Below, piece by piece: positions 48,263 to 58,146 of a DNA stretch of 64,000 bases (the stretch's first letter is position 1; the number at the start of each line of letters is the position of its first letter). Under the pieces are notes generated by a model. The model was given only the letters and a program-made list of their open reading frames with translations. It was not told where the DNA came from and ran no database searches. Source of the DNA: Pyropia haitanensis (taxonomy: Eukaryota; Rhodophyta; Bangiophyceae; Bangiales; Bangiaceae); the NCBI GenBank assembly GCA_008729055.1, contig SDUX01000006.1, positions 381,501 through 445,500 of the forward strand, in the 5' to 3' direction. The translations under genes were made by a program, and so were the position numbers.

Positions 48263-51200
48263 CTCCCGGGTTTTCCACACCCGAGTGCCGCGGCGACGCG
48301 TCGGTGCGCGTAATCCACTGCTGCACAGGGTTGACGTCCTTGGCCGTCTTCATCATGGCGCTCAGCGCCGCACACTGACCCGGCTTGGTCAGCCCATCGG
48401 CAATGTTGTGCTCGGATTGAACCAGCCCCACGTTGGATATCTCGTGGCGGTTGTAGGCCTCCCGCGCCGCGGCCACGTCAATCATTAGCCGCTTCTCCGT
48501 GGTGTGCGACGCCCGCGTAATGACGTCAAACATCTGCTTCGAGTCCGTGAGCATCACAAGCGGTAGGTGCTGGTGATAAATGCGCTCTAGGTCGTGCTTG
48601 AGGATGAACGCGGTGTCAAACGCGTCTGCAAAGGCGTAGACCTCCCCTGCCATAATGCTCCGCACCACACGCCGCGCCTTCTTGCTGGAGTAGCTCAGCA
48701 CGTGGCAGTTGTTGTCCCCGTCGCAAAGCATCACAATGTAACCGAGCTGGGATGAGAGATCGTCATTGTTGGCAAAAGACGCATCAGAGTAGGCGCGCAG
48801 GTGCAGCGTCTCTCGGCTCAGGGGTCCATAGGTCAGCCCTAAGTCCTTGGTACTGTGGGCGTACTTGATAGCCTTGTTCAGTTCCCGCACGTGGCGCTCG
48901 CAGAAGGTCTCGGCGGTCACTTGTGCAGCCCGGTTGATAGCACAGCAGAGATCGGGCCTGCTGTGAGCCAGCCATCCAAACCCCGCTCGGGCAGACACAA
49001 AGGCGTCAAAGGAGATGTCGGTTGGCAGCTTGCTCGCCGCTGCGACGTAGGACTCCTGGCTGAGCACGAAACATCGCGGCGACCCGTCCAGCGTCTTGAG
49101 AAACGCGCCCACAAACTCGAGGTTGTCCCACACCCGCGGCTTGGACTCGAACGTTTCCAGCGTCTGCTGGGTCAAGGTCTGGAATGACTCATCGCCGCCG
49201 TTCAGCAGGTCGTCAACATAACCGCCCAACAGTCCCACCGTGCGCCCATTCTCCTCCTTGATGAAGAGTGACGGATCTCCCGTCAGGGGGACCATACCCA
49301 GGTCGTCCTTAACGTGACCCGTTAAGGTCACCGCCCAGTAGTCTCCAGCGTCGCACATCCCATATAAGGGCAGGAGGAGCAGCAGTACCTCGCCGTCACC
49401 GACGCCAAACAGCTCGGCATCGGCTGGGCGCGGCTGCAGGTAGATGGTACGCGTGAGTCTCTCCTTGCTCTGCAGGTACGCCTGGTTCACGTCGTGCGAA
49501 AAGATGCGAAAATTGAGCACGGCACTGGTCGACAAGATAATCTTGGTGGAACTCTGGCGCAAGGTGGAGATGTTGTGGACGATAAAAGGCTTCTCCTTGT
49601 CGTTGTGCCCCTGGAGGACGTAGCGCGACTTAAACTTGGCGTTGTTCGTCCCCACGTGCTTGATCGCGTCGACAAAGCGGCCCTTGAGGATGGACGCGTC
49701 AGCAGGCAGCGAGTCTCTTCGCACCTTCTTGAATGCCCCACGCTTCACGAGTCCGCTGGCCTCCTCCAGCCTCGCAGCCTTAGCCTCAGCTGTTGAAACC
49801 CGAGGGTCCTCTGGCTTGAGGACCTCAGTCTTGAAAATCCGGGAGGGCGTCTCTGCCTCGGCCTGAGTGTCGCGGTAGGCCCTCTCTTGAATGTACCCCA
49901 GGCGCTGGCCCAGGCTGCACACCAAGGTGTCCCCAGCGATGATAGCGTCGACGACGTTGCCCATGTCCTCGTTGCCAACAGTATCAGTCGCGACGTCGGC
50001 TGGCGTCTCCTCGGTCGTCTCAAGAGGCGGTAAGTACTCCTTGACTTTGTCAATTGAAAACAACTTGAGGCGATCGTTGATGTCCAGCCACACTTGCTTG
50101 CCATCGTGACCCTGCACCGTGTACGGGCCTTGCCACTCGTCCACAGGCTTCTCGCGGTACACGAGGACGCGCATGCCCGGGCTGATCTCGGTGTTGGACG
50201 CCTTCGGGACGTTGCGCCGTACGGCAGTACTTAGCCGCGCACGAGCGACGTGCTTGACCATGTCCGCGCGGGCCTCCACCAACGCCTTGTTCCGCTCCCG
50301 CTGCATCGGCAAGTCGACGGGGTTGACCGGCATGCGGGGGTTGATGCCAAACACGAGGAGAACTGGAGAGATACCCATCGGCCCCGCTGTCTGGTTCATG
50401 GCCCACACGGACAGGGACAAGGCTTGACCCTTGTCAATGGTCGGGTGCGCGGCACGCACGCGCCGGAAGATCTGGCGCAGAAACGCATGGTAGCGCTCAC
50501 CTGCACCAAGGGAGTTGTGGCTCTCAACACCCGAGTCCCGTTGCTTGATGCCAGCCGCCTCAACTCGTGCCCTCCATTGCGGTGCCTGCAGCTGCGGCCC
50601 TTGATCGACGTGCAGCTCTTGTGGGTATCCAACATACGCGGCCACCCAAATCTTGACGAATAGGTCCCACGTGGCATCGGCCGTCTGGCCATCGCCCATA
50701 AAACCGGCCGCGCTCCAGAGGGTGTCGGCGTCCACCACATGTAGAACGGCCTCCCCCTCCAGAAACATGAGGTCCAACAGCACTAGCCGGTTGAAGCACA
50801 CGTCCTCGTGGGGGAGTGCCACCCTAAAGCGGTTGGGCTCCTTCCCTAGGCGCTGACAGACGTCACAGGCGTCAGCGACATCCTGCAGCTGCTTGAGGGT
50901 CAGCGGCACCGCGTCGTCAATCTTGGCCCGCCTCATGAGAGCGTACAGTCGCTCCGAGTTGGCGTGGAAAAAGTGCTTGTGAATGCGCTGCAGCTCCGGG
51001 AAGGTGTATAGTATCTCCGCCTCCCACTCGAAGAAAATGTGCCCCATCTTGCGCACCAACGGTACTTGGATGCCCTCGTTCACGCACACGAGCCGGTTGG
51101 TTGTGTTGTTCACGTACATGTTGTGCCTGTCGAGGAAGTCAAGTCCCAATAGTAGCGGCACGTTGATAGCCACCACGTCGATCTCAATCAAAATCATGAA

Positions 51201-51485
51201 GCTGTCGGTGATGGGTATGCGCACCGCCACCGTCCCGACACACGGATGTCGCCCGCCACCGAACCGGTACACCATCCCGCTCTTGTTGCCCAGCGTCACA
51301 CCCGGGTTGTGGCTCGCAAGGTAGGCCTCAGCCTGCCTCTTGCCGACAACCGTCTTCTCCGCTCCGATGTCCATGCAGGCACCCTCGAATCTCTCGGCCT
51401 TGTCCAGTAAAGTGATGATCTCCTTGTCGACAAATATGTCGGGTGGACGCTTGAGTCTGTGCTTGAGGGAAGGTCGACTAGTCAA
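48258..51485 (-). CDS. pol: Copia pol polyprotein: protease, integrase, reverse transcriptase, RNase H
   Basis: Open frame of 1075 codons on the minus strand. In order: aspartic protease with MDIGAEKTVV (active Asp about residue 39); an integrase zinc region ending CDVC; the integrase core with acidic residues in LLDLMFLEG, HVDQGPQ and GAGERYH; reverse transcriptase with HDVNQAYLQS and the catalytic GYVDDLL; and RNase H with YSDASFANND, MAGEVYAFADA and MLTDSKQMFD. The frame starts at a TTG (51485) and has no ATG before the protease active site. It is in the -1 frame relative to gag and overlaps it by a few bases. Expression as a gag-pol fusion through -1 frameshifting is therefore likely. It catalyses reverse transcription and integration in virus-like particles. 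No stop or frame break is seen. Confidence 0.95.
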   Translation of the reverse strand: MTSRPSLKHRLKRPPDIFVDKEIITLLDKAERFEGACMDIGAEKTVVGKRQAEAYLASHNPGVTLGNKSGMVYRFGGGRHPCVGTVAVRIPITDSFMILIEIDVVAINVPLLLGLDFLDRHNMYVNNTTNRLVCVNEGIQVPLVRKMGHIFFEWEAEILYTFPELQRIHKHFFHANSERLYALMRRAKIDDAVPLTLKQLQDVADACDVCQRLGKEPNRFRVALPHEDVCFNRLVLLDLMFLEGEAVLHVVDADTLWSAAGFMGDGQTADATWDLFVKIWVAAYVGYPQELHVDQGPQLQAPQWRARVEAAGIKQRDSGVESHNSLGAGERYHAFLRQIFRRVRAAHPTIDKGQALSLSVWAMNQTAGPMGISPVLLVFGINPRMPVNPVDLPMQRERNKALVEARADMVKHVARARLSTAVRRNVPKASNTEISPGMRVLVYREKPVDEWQGPYTVQGHDGKQVWLDINDRLKLFSIDKVKEYLPPLETTEETPADVATDTVGNEDMGNVVDAIIAGDTLVCSLGQRLGYIQERAYRDTQAEAETPSRIFKTEVLKPEDPRVSTAEAKAARLEEASGLVKRGAFKKVRRDSLPADASILKGRFVDAIKHVGTNNAKFKSRYVLQGHNDKEKPFIVHNISTLRQSSTKIILSTSAVLNFRIFSHDVNQAYLQSKERLTRTIYLQPRPADAELFGVGDGEVLLLLLPLYGMCDAGDYWAVTLTGHVKDDLGMVPLTGDPSLFIKEENGRTVGLLGGYVDDLLNGGDESFQTLTQQTLETFESKPRVWDNLEFVGAFLKTLDGSPRCFVLSQESYVAAASKLPTDISFDAFVSARAGFGWLAHSRPDLCCAINRAAQVTAETFCERHVRELNKAIKYAHSTKDLGLTYGPLSRETLHLRAYSDASFANNDDLSSQLGYIVMLCDGDNNCHVLSYSSKKARRVVRSIMAGEVYAFADAFDTAFILKHDLERIYHQHLPLVMLTDSKQMFDVITRASHTTEKRLMIDVAAAREAYNRHEISNVGLVQSEHNIADGLTKPGQCAALSAMMKTAKDVNPVQQWITRTDASPRHSGVENPGV

Positions 51486-53218
51486 TCCCTCTGAGCAAAA
51501 ACCTGCCCATCATTGTCGCCTTCTTCCGCGTCGACAGTAGCAGACCCACTCACCAGAGCAGCAAAGAGTGTGTCGGGCTCGAGATCTTCCGGTGGTTTGG
51601 GGGCATCCTCCTCCGAGTTGACCGCCTCTGCTACCGTGGCAGCAGTCTCGTTAATCTGCGTGCATAGCTCAAACAGTACTTGAGCAGTTGCGCCCCGCCC
51701 CGCCTTGCGCTTGGACAGGTACTCGAGGCGCTTAAGGGCAGCTCGCGCGACGTCCCGCGGCAGCGGGCAGTCGTTGATGGTGTGCTTGGGGTTGTCACAA
51801 TTGAAACACCCCATAATTGAGAGGGGGTTAAATCGCCCCGTCGACTGCTGCACAGCACGGTTCCCAACTCCCACATGCTTGCGCTCATACCGGCCTTGGC
51901 CTTGATAAAACGTGCTGACCTCGTTGTCGTCGTCCATCTTGGTGGCGACGCCCGACGCGGCGTCCTGGATCCGAGCACGCTTGGCCTCCTGGTGCTGGAA
52001 GAGGGCGGCCTGCAGCTCTCCATACAGCTTCTGGAACCCGAGCTTGTGAGTGGATACACGGCTCAACGGCTCCGTGGCCCAATCGTAGCCAACCACCGCA
52101 TCTCGAAGATATTCAACTCGAAACACCTCACCGGAGTGCGACGGTGGGAGAAGCTTTGAGCCCGTTAGGACCGCCTGGTACGTCGACGTCAACGCCGCCT
52201 CGACCGACATTCCCTTGGACTCAAACGCCTTCATGCGCAAGGACGCCAGCTTGTTGCGCGCCTGGCTCTGGCGCACGTCGGAGTGGTACTCGTTTCGGAG
52301 GCGCATGACCATCGAATCGTAGGTGTCAACGACATGGACGAGCTCGTTTAGGTAGAATCGCTTCGCGTCGCCACTAAGGAGGTTGTAGAAGTAACGCAGC
52401 ATCTGCATGCGTGACAGCCCGTAGTCGCGGCACACCAGCTCATAATCGGCCACGAAATCGTCGAGGCACTCGTTGGGGTCACCAGAGAACTTGGAGCTGC
52501 TGTCCTTAAAGCGTAGCGAGATGCGGTGCGCCAAGGTGTTGTCCGTCGCATCCATAGAGTCCGCCCCATGCCCCGAGTGCGTCGGCCCTAGGTCAATCTG
52601 GGGTCGACCGCCCGCGACGTTCCCCTGGTTCGCTGGGCGCCCAAACGACGCGAGCGGTGGCAGTCCCGACCGGGCGTCTTGGGTCCCCAGGTTGGGCGGC
52701 GGGACGTCGTCGCGGTCGTCACTTGCTGCCGAAGCGTCGGCAAGAGCAGCAGAGCGAGCCCCAGAGGGAGGAGTGGACACAAACCCCTCTGGGCCGGCAG
52801 TCCGACCATACGCCCCCGGCGCGGTGGCGTACCGGCACAGGCTCTCGTTGCAGTTGTCAATGTTGGCCAATATCTGCTGTGCCGCCACCTTGTCCCCACC
52901 AGCCGGATACAGCGTAGCAGCGAGCCGCTTGACGCTCCGCATGTCTTCAGTCCCCCCGAGGTAGACTTCGTGGGTGCGAAGCCAGGCTAGCAGCTGCTGA
53001 TGGATGAAAGGTTGGCGCATCATGTCAGGGCCCAAGAGGACCGTGGGCGGGTACAGGTCCGCCAGTTGCGCCCGCAACTCTTCTCCGGTGACTTGGTCCT
53101 CTTCTGCGTCCGCAGTCAGTGCACGCACGGCCATGATCAGCCCCTGCTGCATCTCGGACATTTGCGCCATGATTGCGCGAGGCATAAAAGCCGGAGGGGG
53201 GTTACTTTCGGTTGACAT
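51482..53218 (-). CDS. gag: Copia gag (capsid/nucleocapsid) protein
   Basis: 578 codons from the ATG at 53218. The capsid-like part (LRFKDSSSKFSGDPNECLDDFVADYE ... MLRYFYNLLSGDAKRFYL in outline, residues ~230-300) resembles gag regions of plant copia elements. A CCHC zinc knuckle, CFNCDNPKHTINDC, lies near residue 475 and should bind the element RNA. An acidic tail follows. The stop at 51482 overlaps the beginning of pol. Confidence 0.93.
   Translation of the reverse strand: MSTESNPPPAFMPRAIMAQMSEMQQGLIMAVRALTADAEEDQVTGEELRAQLADLYPPTVLLGPDMMRQPFIHQQLLAWLRTHEVYLGGTEDMRSVKRLAATLYPAGGDKVAAQQILANIDNCNESLCRYATAPGAYGRTAGPEGFVSTPPSGARSAALADASAASDDRDDVPPPNLGTQDARSGLPPLASFGRPANQGNVAGGRPQIDLGPTHSGHGADSMDATDNTLAHRISLRFKDSSSKFSGDPNECLDDFVADYELVCRDYGLSRMQMLRYFYNLLSGDAKRFYLNELVHVVDTYDSMVMRLRNEYHSDVRQSQARNKLASLRMKAFESKGMSVEAALTSTYQAVLTGSKLLPPSHSGEVFRVEYLRDAVVGYDWATEPLSRVSTHKLGFQKLYGELQAALFQHQEAKRARIQDAASGVATKMDDDNEVSTFYQGQGRYERKHVGVGNRAVQQSTGRFNPLSIMGCFNCDNPKHTINDCPLPRDVARAALKRLEYLSKRKAGRGATAQVLFELCTQINETAATVAEAVNSEEDAPKPPEDLEPDTLFAALVSGSATVDAEEGDNDGQVFAQRD
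51497..51503 (-). promoter_or_regulatory. Candidate -1 ribosomal frameshift site between gag and pol
   Basis: The pol frame is open only from just after a TGA in its frame (within aatgat, near 51508-51513) to the gag stop, a window of about 30 bases. The only slippery-looking run in it is GGTTTTT, which reads gtt ttt in gag; slipping back one base keeps perfect pairing in the second codon. Not a canonical X XXY YYZ heptamer, so this is inference. Confidence 0.35.
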
Positions 53219-53254
53219 GGCGACAAGCGCAACAGGGTCCTCTCAAAGTCGTGC

Positions 53255-53329
53255 TTGACCTTGACCACCACCTTGGTCTTGGGCTTGACCTTGACCACCA
53301 CCTTGATCTTGGGCTTGACCTTGACCTTG
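53255..53329. repeat. 30-bp tandem repeat in the retrotransposon leader
   Basis: Two full copies and half of a third of a unit beginning ttgaccttgaccaccacctt (53255-53284, 53285-53314, 53315-53329), 37-111 bases upstream of the gag ATG on the element's strand. Confidence 0.85.
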
Positions 53330-53418
53330 TGCCTTCTTGTGTTGATCCAGGGCGCGAGGGCCACGCGAACCGGCCCACCCCCCAATTGACACAAGCAATC
53401 GAGTGTCCCCCCACGCAC

Positions 53419-53510
53419 ACCGAGGTCCAGCTCCCCCCCGCACGCCGAGGTCCAGCTCCCCCCGCACACCAAGGTCCAGCTCCCCCCGCACACCAAGGTC
53501 CAGCTCCCGC
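53419..53510. repeat. 24/25-bp tandem repeat in the retrotransposon leader
   Basis: Four copies of a unit with core aggtccagctcccccc, at 53423, 53448, 53472 and 53496. They lie in the untranslated leader between the 5' LTR and gag and may contribute to RNA structure or packaging. Confidence 0.85.
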
Positions 53511-53955
53511 AAGTACACGAGCACGTACGCGCACGCCGCGGCACTCGCGTTGGCCCGCACGGAGCTACACACCGAGACGCGCACGTGTGGTACCAGTGTG
53601 CCCGTCCGCTAGTGCAAGGGAAATCTGCCTCGTCGCTCTCCCGGGTCGCCACACGCACACCTCCGTCACTGGCCTCGACACGGGCGACCCGACTCCAGGT
53701 TTCAGCGGCAATGCCTTCCCCGAAAGAGGACGAGCCACGCGCCAGATCAACGTGACCAAGCCTCCCCCAAGGAAAGGAACCCCCACGTCGTGGGGGAGTC
53801 AAGACCCGTTACGGGGGAGGGGCAGGGTAATCGGAAAGCGTCCGCACAGGGGCAACGCGGTGTCTCGCAATGCACGCACGCACGGGCAACCCCAGCACAC
53901 CCGGCGCGCCCGGCGGTGCAACGCGCGTCCTGCTCGCCGGCACGGAAATCGCGAT

Positions 53956-54546
53956 TGTGATTATCGGCGAGGATGTGGAGAAAAACGCAGTGTACCCCAC
54001 GAGGCCAGACACCGGCGACCCGACACCCCAACGCGGGGTGGCGAGTTCCAATGTCTAGTCTGCCGGGCCGAGGGCGCCCGGCACTCAGGTGCGCGGCCGG
54101 GTGCTCTTATACCCCGCCCCGCACGCGGCGGCAGGTCCGCCGCACGCGGCGGTGAGCGCCCCCGACACGCCCACAGACGCAAGTCTAGCCCCCCCTCTCC
54201 ACACGGCCATCAGCCCACCTATTGTGGACAACACCCGCGAATCACCCCCTTCCACTCAAGCAAAACAATGCACAAACCGGCCAATCACGGCCTGGCGAAA
54301 CACATAATCGAGCCAATCGGCCCGACCCAATCTGTCAGCCATCACCGGGGGTTTGACCAAACATCATTGATGTTCGGTCACACCCCGCCGAGGTCTGACC
54401 AAACGCAAACGCGTGTCCCCCACAATCTTGGCAGGATCCGGTCCAGCGCCCAATCATCGGTCACATGGCTGGGTCCGAGTCTCGCCTCGCCGCGCGGCAC
54501 GAGGGTGCGGGGCAGCGCACGCCCCCCCCGCAGCGGCGTAATCACA
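53956..54546 (-). repeat. 5' LTR of the copia element
   Basis: 591 bases and the promoter-bearing LTR for this minus-strand element. It includes a near-perfect hairpin tgaccaaacat...atgttcggtca (about 54355-54381). U3 should run from 54546 to roughly 54080, leaving about 120 bases of R and U5. Confidence 0.95.
54105..54111 (-). promoter_or_regulatory. TATA box of the 5' LTR
   Basis: Minus strand reads ggggTATAAGAgcacc. Position within the LTR (about 435 bases from its start) and orientation fit a U3 promoter; transcription would begin about 25-30 bases further, near 54080. Confidence 0.65.
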
Positions 54547-54551
54547 CCTGC
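54547..54551. repeat. Target-site duplication, right copy
   Basis: CCTGC immediately after the right LTR, matching 47667-47671. Confidence 0.9.
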
Positions 54552-56112
54552 TGCAGCCGGAGAGGGGGGGCAGCTGCTGCGGCGGGTGCTCCTGTCAGCG
54601 TGGTCCGTTTTCCGCACGCGCGCCTGCCGGCGCTGGCGGCCGCCAAAGCGTTTTCGTCGGGCGTGCCCCCCTGTTGTGTGCGTTGGCAGCCAGTCGTCGT
54701 CCAAGTGCGGCTTTCAGCGGCGGGATCGGCAGGGCCACCAGCGCGAGCGTCTGGGGAGTGCCGCCCCCTCCCCCCCCCCCCCCCTCCGCCCCCCGTCCTG
54801 GCCTCCTGCGTGGCACCAAAGTGGACTGACGTGTCTGAGAATCGACCACATCTGCGTCACGCCAGGGGACACTCGGCCGTATGATTGGTCCGTCCTGGCC
54901 GCCGGCTCGTGGGGCACGCGCTCGAAAAGGCCTCCCATCCGCGACGCTGCCGTCATCGGTGCTTTTTCAAACGCGCAGACACGGGGCGCGGCGCGGGGGA
55001 GGTGTGAGTGGGGGAGGGGGGAGGTGTGAGGGCGGGCGGGGGGGGGTGGAGAGGTCAGTGGGCGCGCGCTTCAAGAGTGCAACTTGCCGCCGTGCACGGC
55101 GCGTTCCAACACCTGACAAGTAGGGCCCCCCACAGCCGAAATTGGCCGGGCAGACGTGCAGGGAGGAGTTGGGGGGGGGGGAGCGGGCAGTCGCGACGCC
55201 GGCCCAGCGGGCAATCCGAAACTGTCATGCGTGTCCGTCGGCGGGCGTGCGGCGTGCCCCCCGTGGGAAGAGAGGTCCTGGAGGGGGTCACCGTCGCCTA
55301 CACGGTGTATGCACTGCAGAATGCACGGCGAGGGGTTGCGCCGCCGTCGCCGCCGCGGCCCTGACCCCCCCCGCACGCCGCCGCCCATCTGCCTGGCTGT
55401 CTGGCCGGCCGGCCGGCGGGGTGACCCCCCCACCGGCGTGCCGCGGCCGGCGGGAGTGGAGTGGGACGCGCCGCGCGCGCCGCGCTCTCCTCTCCCCGTC
55501 TCGCCGCGGCCGCCTCGGACGCGGCAGCGGCGGGCTGCCAGCGGCGCCGTGCGTGCGCCGGCCGCCGCCGCTGGTGTGGCGCCCGCCCCCCACCCTCCCC
55601 CCCCACGGTGCCGGCGGGCTCGTCGGCGCCCAGCGCGGCGGTCGCGCCGGGCGCGTGCGGGCGCCGCCGCTCCGCCCACGCGCGCCAACCCAACCCCGGC
55701 ACTGCGGCTCAGTGCCGGCGCCGGCGCTTCGACGCTGGCGTCGGCTGCGGCCGCGCCGCGGCACCGGGGAGGTGGGGGGGGGGGGGGGGGTGGCGACAGG
55801 GCCGTGTCGTTGACGCGACTTCCGCTTTTTTGCGGGGTTGGCCGTGCTGCCCCCCGCCCCCCACCCTCCCCCACGTTCCCCCCCGCCTCCCCTCGCTCTA
55901 CCCCCCTGTCACGTGCGGCAACGGCCGCCGTGTCCCCCGCCGCTGAGCCGTCCTTGCGGGTGCGCATGGGGAGGCCCGGCCGCCACCCCGCCCGCGCTTG
56001 AGCTGCCGCTGGCGGCGCGCGACGGGTGCGCCGCCGTTACCTCCCCTCCCCCCCACTCCCCACCTCCCCGTCGTTGCGGCTCCCCCTCCTCCTCCCCCAC
56101 CATTTGCCCGCC
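54552..56112. other. Intergenic region upstream of the second kinase
   Basis: Continues the locus interrupted by the retrotransposon and ends at the kinase ATG. GC-rich, with G runs near 55036 and 55774. Open frames on both strands are low-complexity shadows. No gene or clear regulatory element recognised. Confidence 0.55.
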
Positions 56113-58146
56113 ATGGTCGCCAGCGCGCGGCGGCCATTTACCCGCTCTCTAACCGAGGCGGAGGCGGCCACCAGTGCGACGCTATCTGCGCCGCTGGGTG
56201 GCTGTTGCCGGGCGCCGACGGGCGGTGGCGGTGGCGGTGGCGGTGGCGGTGGCGGTGGCGGCGGGGGCGGGGCATCGAGAGGTCGTGGCGGGGGGGGCGG
56301 TGGGAGCCCCTGCTCGCCAATGCCCCCGCCGCCCCCGGACTATCAAGTTCTCGTCAATGATTACCAGCTCGGCCGCACCCTCTGGCGCGGCACCAATAGC
56401 CACGTGCTGGAGGCGGTGCGCCGCGCAGACGGGGTGGCCGTGGCGGTCAAGGCGGTGGCCAAGGCGTGCCTCTCTGGCCGCGGCCGAGCGGCGCTCACCC
56501 GTGAGGTGCTGACGCTCAAGCGCCTGACGCAGATGCGGGAGGGGGTCGCGGTATGCCTGCTGGACGTCGTGGAGGATGCGGAGCGCGTCTTTTTGGTGAC
56601 AGAGCTGCTGCAGGGTGGGACGCTGCTCCAGTGGGTGCTGGGTGGGGGGGAGCGGGGGGTGCCGCTCGTGTTGGAGGTGGCCCGCCAGCTGCTTGGCGCG
56701 CTGGCTGAGTGCCACTCCATGGGCGTGTGCCACAATGACGTGAAGCTGGAGAATGTGATGCTGGCTGCGCCGCTAGGCGGGGAGCAGGGGTCGGGTGGCT
56801 CGAGTTCGCAACCGCCGCCCGCCAATTCCCGGACGCGGCCAGACCCATCACCGGCAGGGGCGACGGCGGGGGACGGGGCGATGGTACCAGGGGATGCACC
56901 AACAGGTGAGGCACCGCCAGGCGCAGACGCGGCAACGGTGGCAGAGGTGCCGGTGACCGCAGCCGATGCAGCTGCCCCTGTTCGGGACGCTGTGGATGTG
57001 CGGCTCATTGATTTTGGGCTGTGCTTTTGGCGGCGGCGGCCGCGCGCCACCCCCCGCACCCCTGATGCTGCTGGCCGGTGCGACGATGCATCTGCCAATG
57101 GGGGCGCGGCCGTCCCCGTCGAGGCGATCCCCTCTGGGATGCAGACGCCGCCCACCGGGCCCCACGCTGCGCCGTCGCTCGTACCGAGCGCTGCGCGTGG
57201 CAGCGCCGACGGCGTGGCCGAGCCATTCACAGCAGAGGGATGCCCCACCCCTGCTAGCGTGGTAGGGGAGTACGCCCTCTCCCCGGGTGTGGGGGAGGCC
57301 AACCCTGCACTGTCGCCGCCGACCACCCCGATGCCTGGCGGCCCGCGGCCGTCACGGCCGTCGGGCGTACGGCTCAACAACCCGGTCGGCACAGCGGCGT
57401 ACGCGGCACCCGAGCTGGTGATGCGGCAGCCGTACGACCCACGTGCGGCCGACGTGTGGGCGACGGGGGTGGTCGTGTACGCGCTGGTGGCCCACCGGCT
57501 ACCGTTTGGGTCGCCCGCCACGCCTGGCGGCATGACCGCACTTGGCCGGCGCATCACGACGGAGGAGCCAGCGTTTACTGGCCGCGACTGGGCGGCTGTG
57601 CCCGCCGGGCTCGTTGCCCTTTTGCGCCGCATGCTGTGCAAGGATCCAGACCGGCGGCTGTCGATGCGGGCCGCCCTCAACGCCCTAGACGCGGTGGTAC
57701 GTGCGATGCCTCCGGGCGGGCACGCTGCAGCAAGCGCCCCTGGCAGCGATGGTGACGATGGCAACGGCCTGACCCGCGCGCTCGCCGCCGCCGAAGAGCT
57801 TGCCCGGTCGGTCGGCGCCGGCACCGCTGCCCTGGTCGCCGCGTTTATGGCGGCCACCTGCCGCCTGGGGCCGCTCTACACCGCACCCACCACGCCCGGG
57901 CGGCCGTGCCCGCCCCGCCGCTGCCTGTCGCGCAGCGCGTCGCTGCGGTCATTGTCGCCTGCAGGCTCTGTGGGCTCGACGCCGGGCGCCACCCGGGGGG
58001 TGCGCCGCAAACGGGAGGAGGGCGACGGCCGGCCCATACCAGTGTCGGATGGCAGCCCGGCGGGGCCGCGTGCGCCGTCACGGCGGCGGGCTGACTCGAG
58101 GGGGGAGGCTGACTCGGCCGACGGCAGCACGGATGGCGTGCCGTGA
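56113..58146 (+). CDS. Ser/Thr protein kinase with expanded activation segment, non-RD
   Basis: Single exon, 677 residues, ATG at 56113 (gccATGG). A Gly-rich leader precedes the kinase domain. Catalytic Lys113 lies in VAVKAVAK, the catalytic loop is CHNDVKLENVML with Asp209, DFG is at Asp300 in LIDFGLCF, then GTAAYAAPELV and DVWATGVVVYALVAHRLPF. Overall it resembles CAMK/SNF1-type kinases. Three things are odd: the usual HRD is HND; about 90 residues separate the loop from DFG (usually near 20); and about 130 separate DFG from APE. The extra segments are Ala/Pro/Gly-rich. The C-terminal part is Ser/Arg-rich with likely phosphosites. All catalytic residues are present, so activity is plausible; the substrate is unknown. 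Confidence 0.85.
   Translation: MVASARRPFTRSLTEAEAATSATLSAPLGGCCRAPTGGGGGGGGGGGGGGGGGASRGRGGGGGGSPCSPMPPPPPDYQVLVNDYQLGRTLWRGTNSHVLEAVRRADGVAVAVKAVAKACLSGRGRAALTREVLTLKRLTQMREGVAVCLLDVVEDAERVFLVTELLQGGTLLQWVLGGGERGVPLVLEVARQLLGALAECHSMGVCHNDVKLENVMLAAPLGGEQGSGGSSSQPPPANSRTRPDPSPAGATAGDGAMVPGDAPTGEAPPGADAATVAEVPVTAADAAAPVRDAVDVRLIDFGLCFWRRRPRATPRTPDAAGRCDDASANGGAAVPVEAIPSGMQTPPTGPHAAPSLVPSAARGSADGVAEPFTAEGCPTPASVVGEYALSPGVGEANPALSPPTTPMPGGPRPSRPSGVRLNNPVGTAAYAAPELVMRQPYDPRAADVWATGVVVYALVAHRLPFGSPATPGGMTALGRRITTEEPAFTGRDWAAVPAGLVALLRRMLCKDPDRRLSMRAALNALDAVVRAMPPGGHAAASAPGSDGDDGNGLTRALAAAEELARSVGAGTAALVAAFMAATCRLGPLYTAPTTPGRPCPPRRCLSRSASLRSLSPAGSVGSTPGATRGVRRKREEGDGRPIPVSDGSPAGPRAPSRRRADSRGEADSADGSTDGVP

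Larger units (their letters stand above)
47672..54546 (-). mobile_element. Complete Ty1/copia LTR retrotransposon
   Basis: 6875 bases bounded by two 591-base LTRs (47672-48262 and 53956-54546) that begin TGTGATTA and end TAATCACA. A 5-base target duplication, CCTGC, lies at 47667-47671 and 54547-54551. The coding order on the minus strand is gag, then pol with protease, integrase, reverse transcriptase and RNase H, which is the Ty1/copia order. Both reading frames are uninterrupted. The LTRs look identical and are offset by exactly 6284 bases at both ends, so the insertion is recent. No primer binding site matching a common initiator-Met or other tRNA 3' end was recognised next to the 5' LTR. 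A purine-rich stretch (ggaaaacccgggag on the minus strand) abuts the 3' LTR. Confidence 0.95.
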
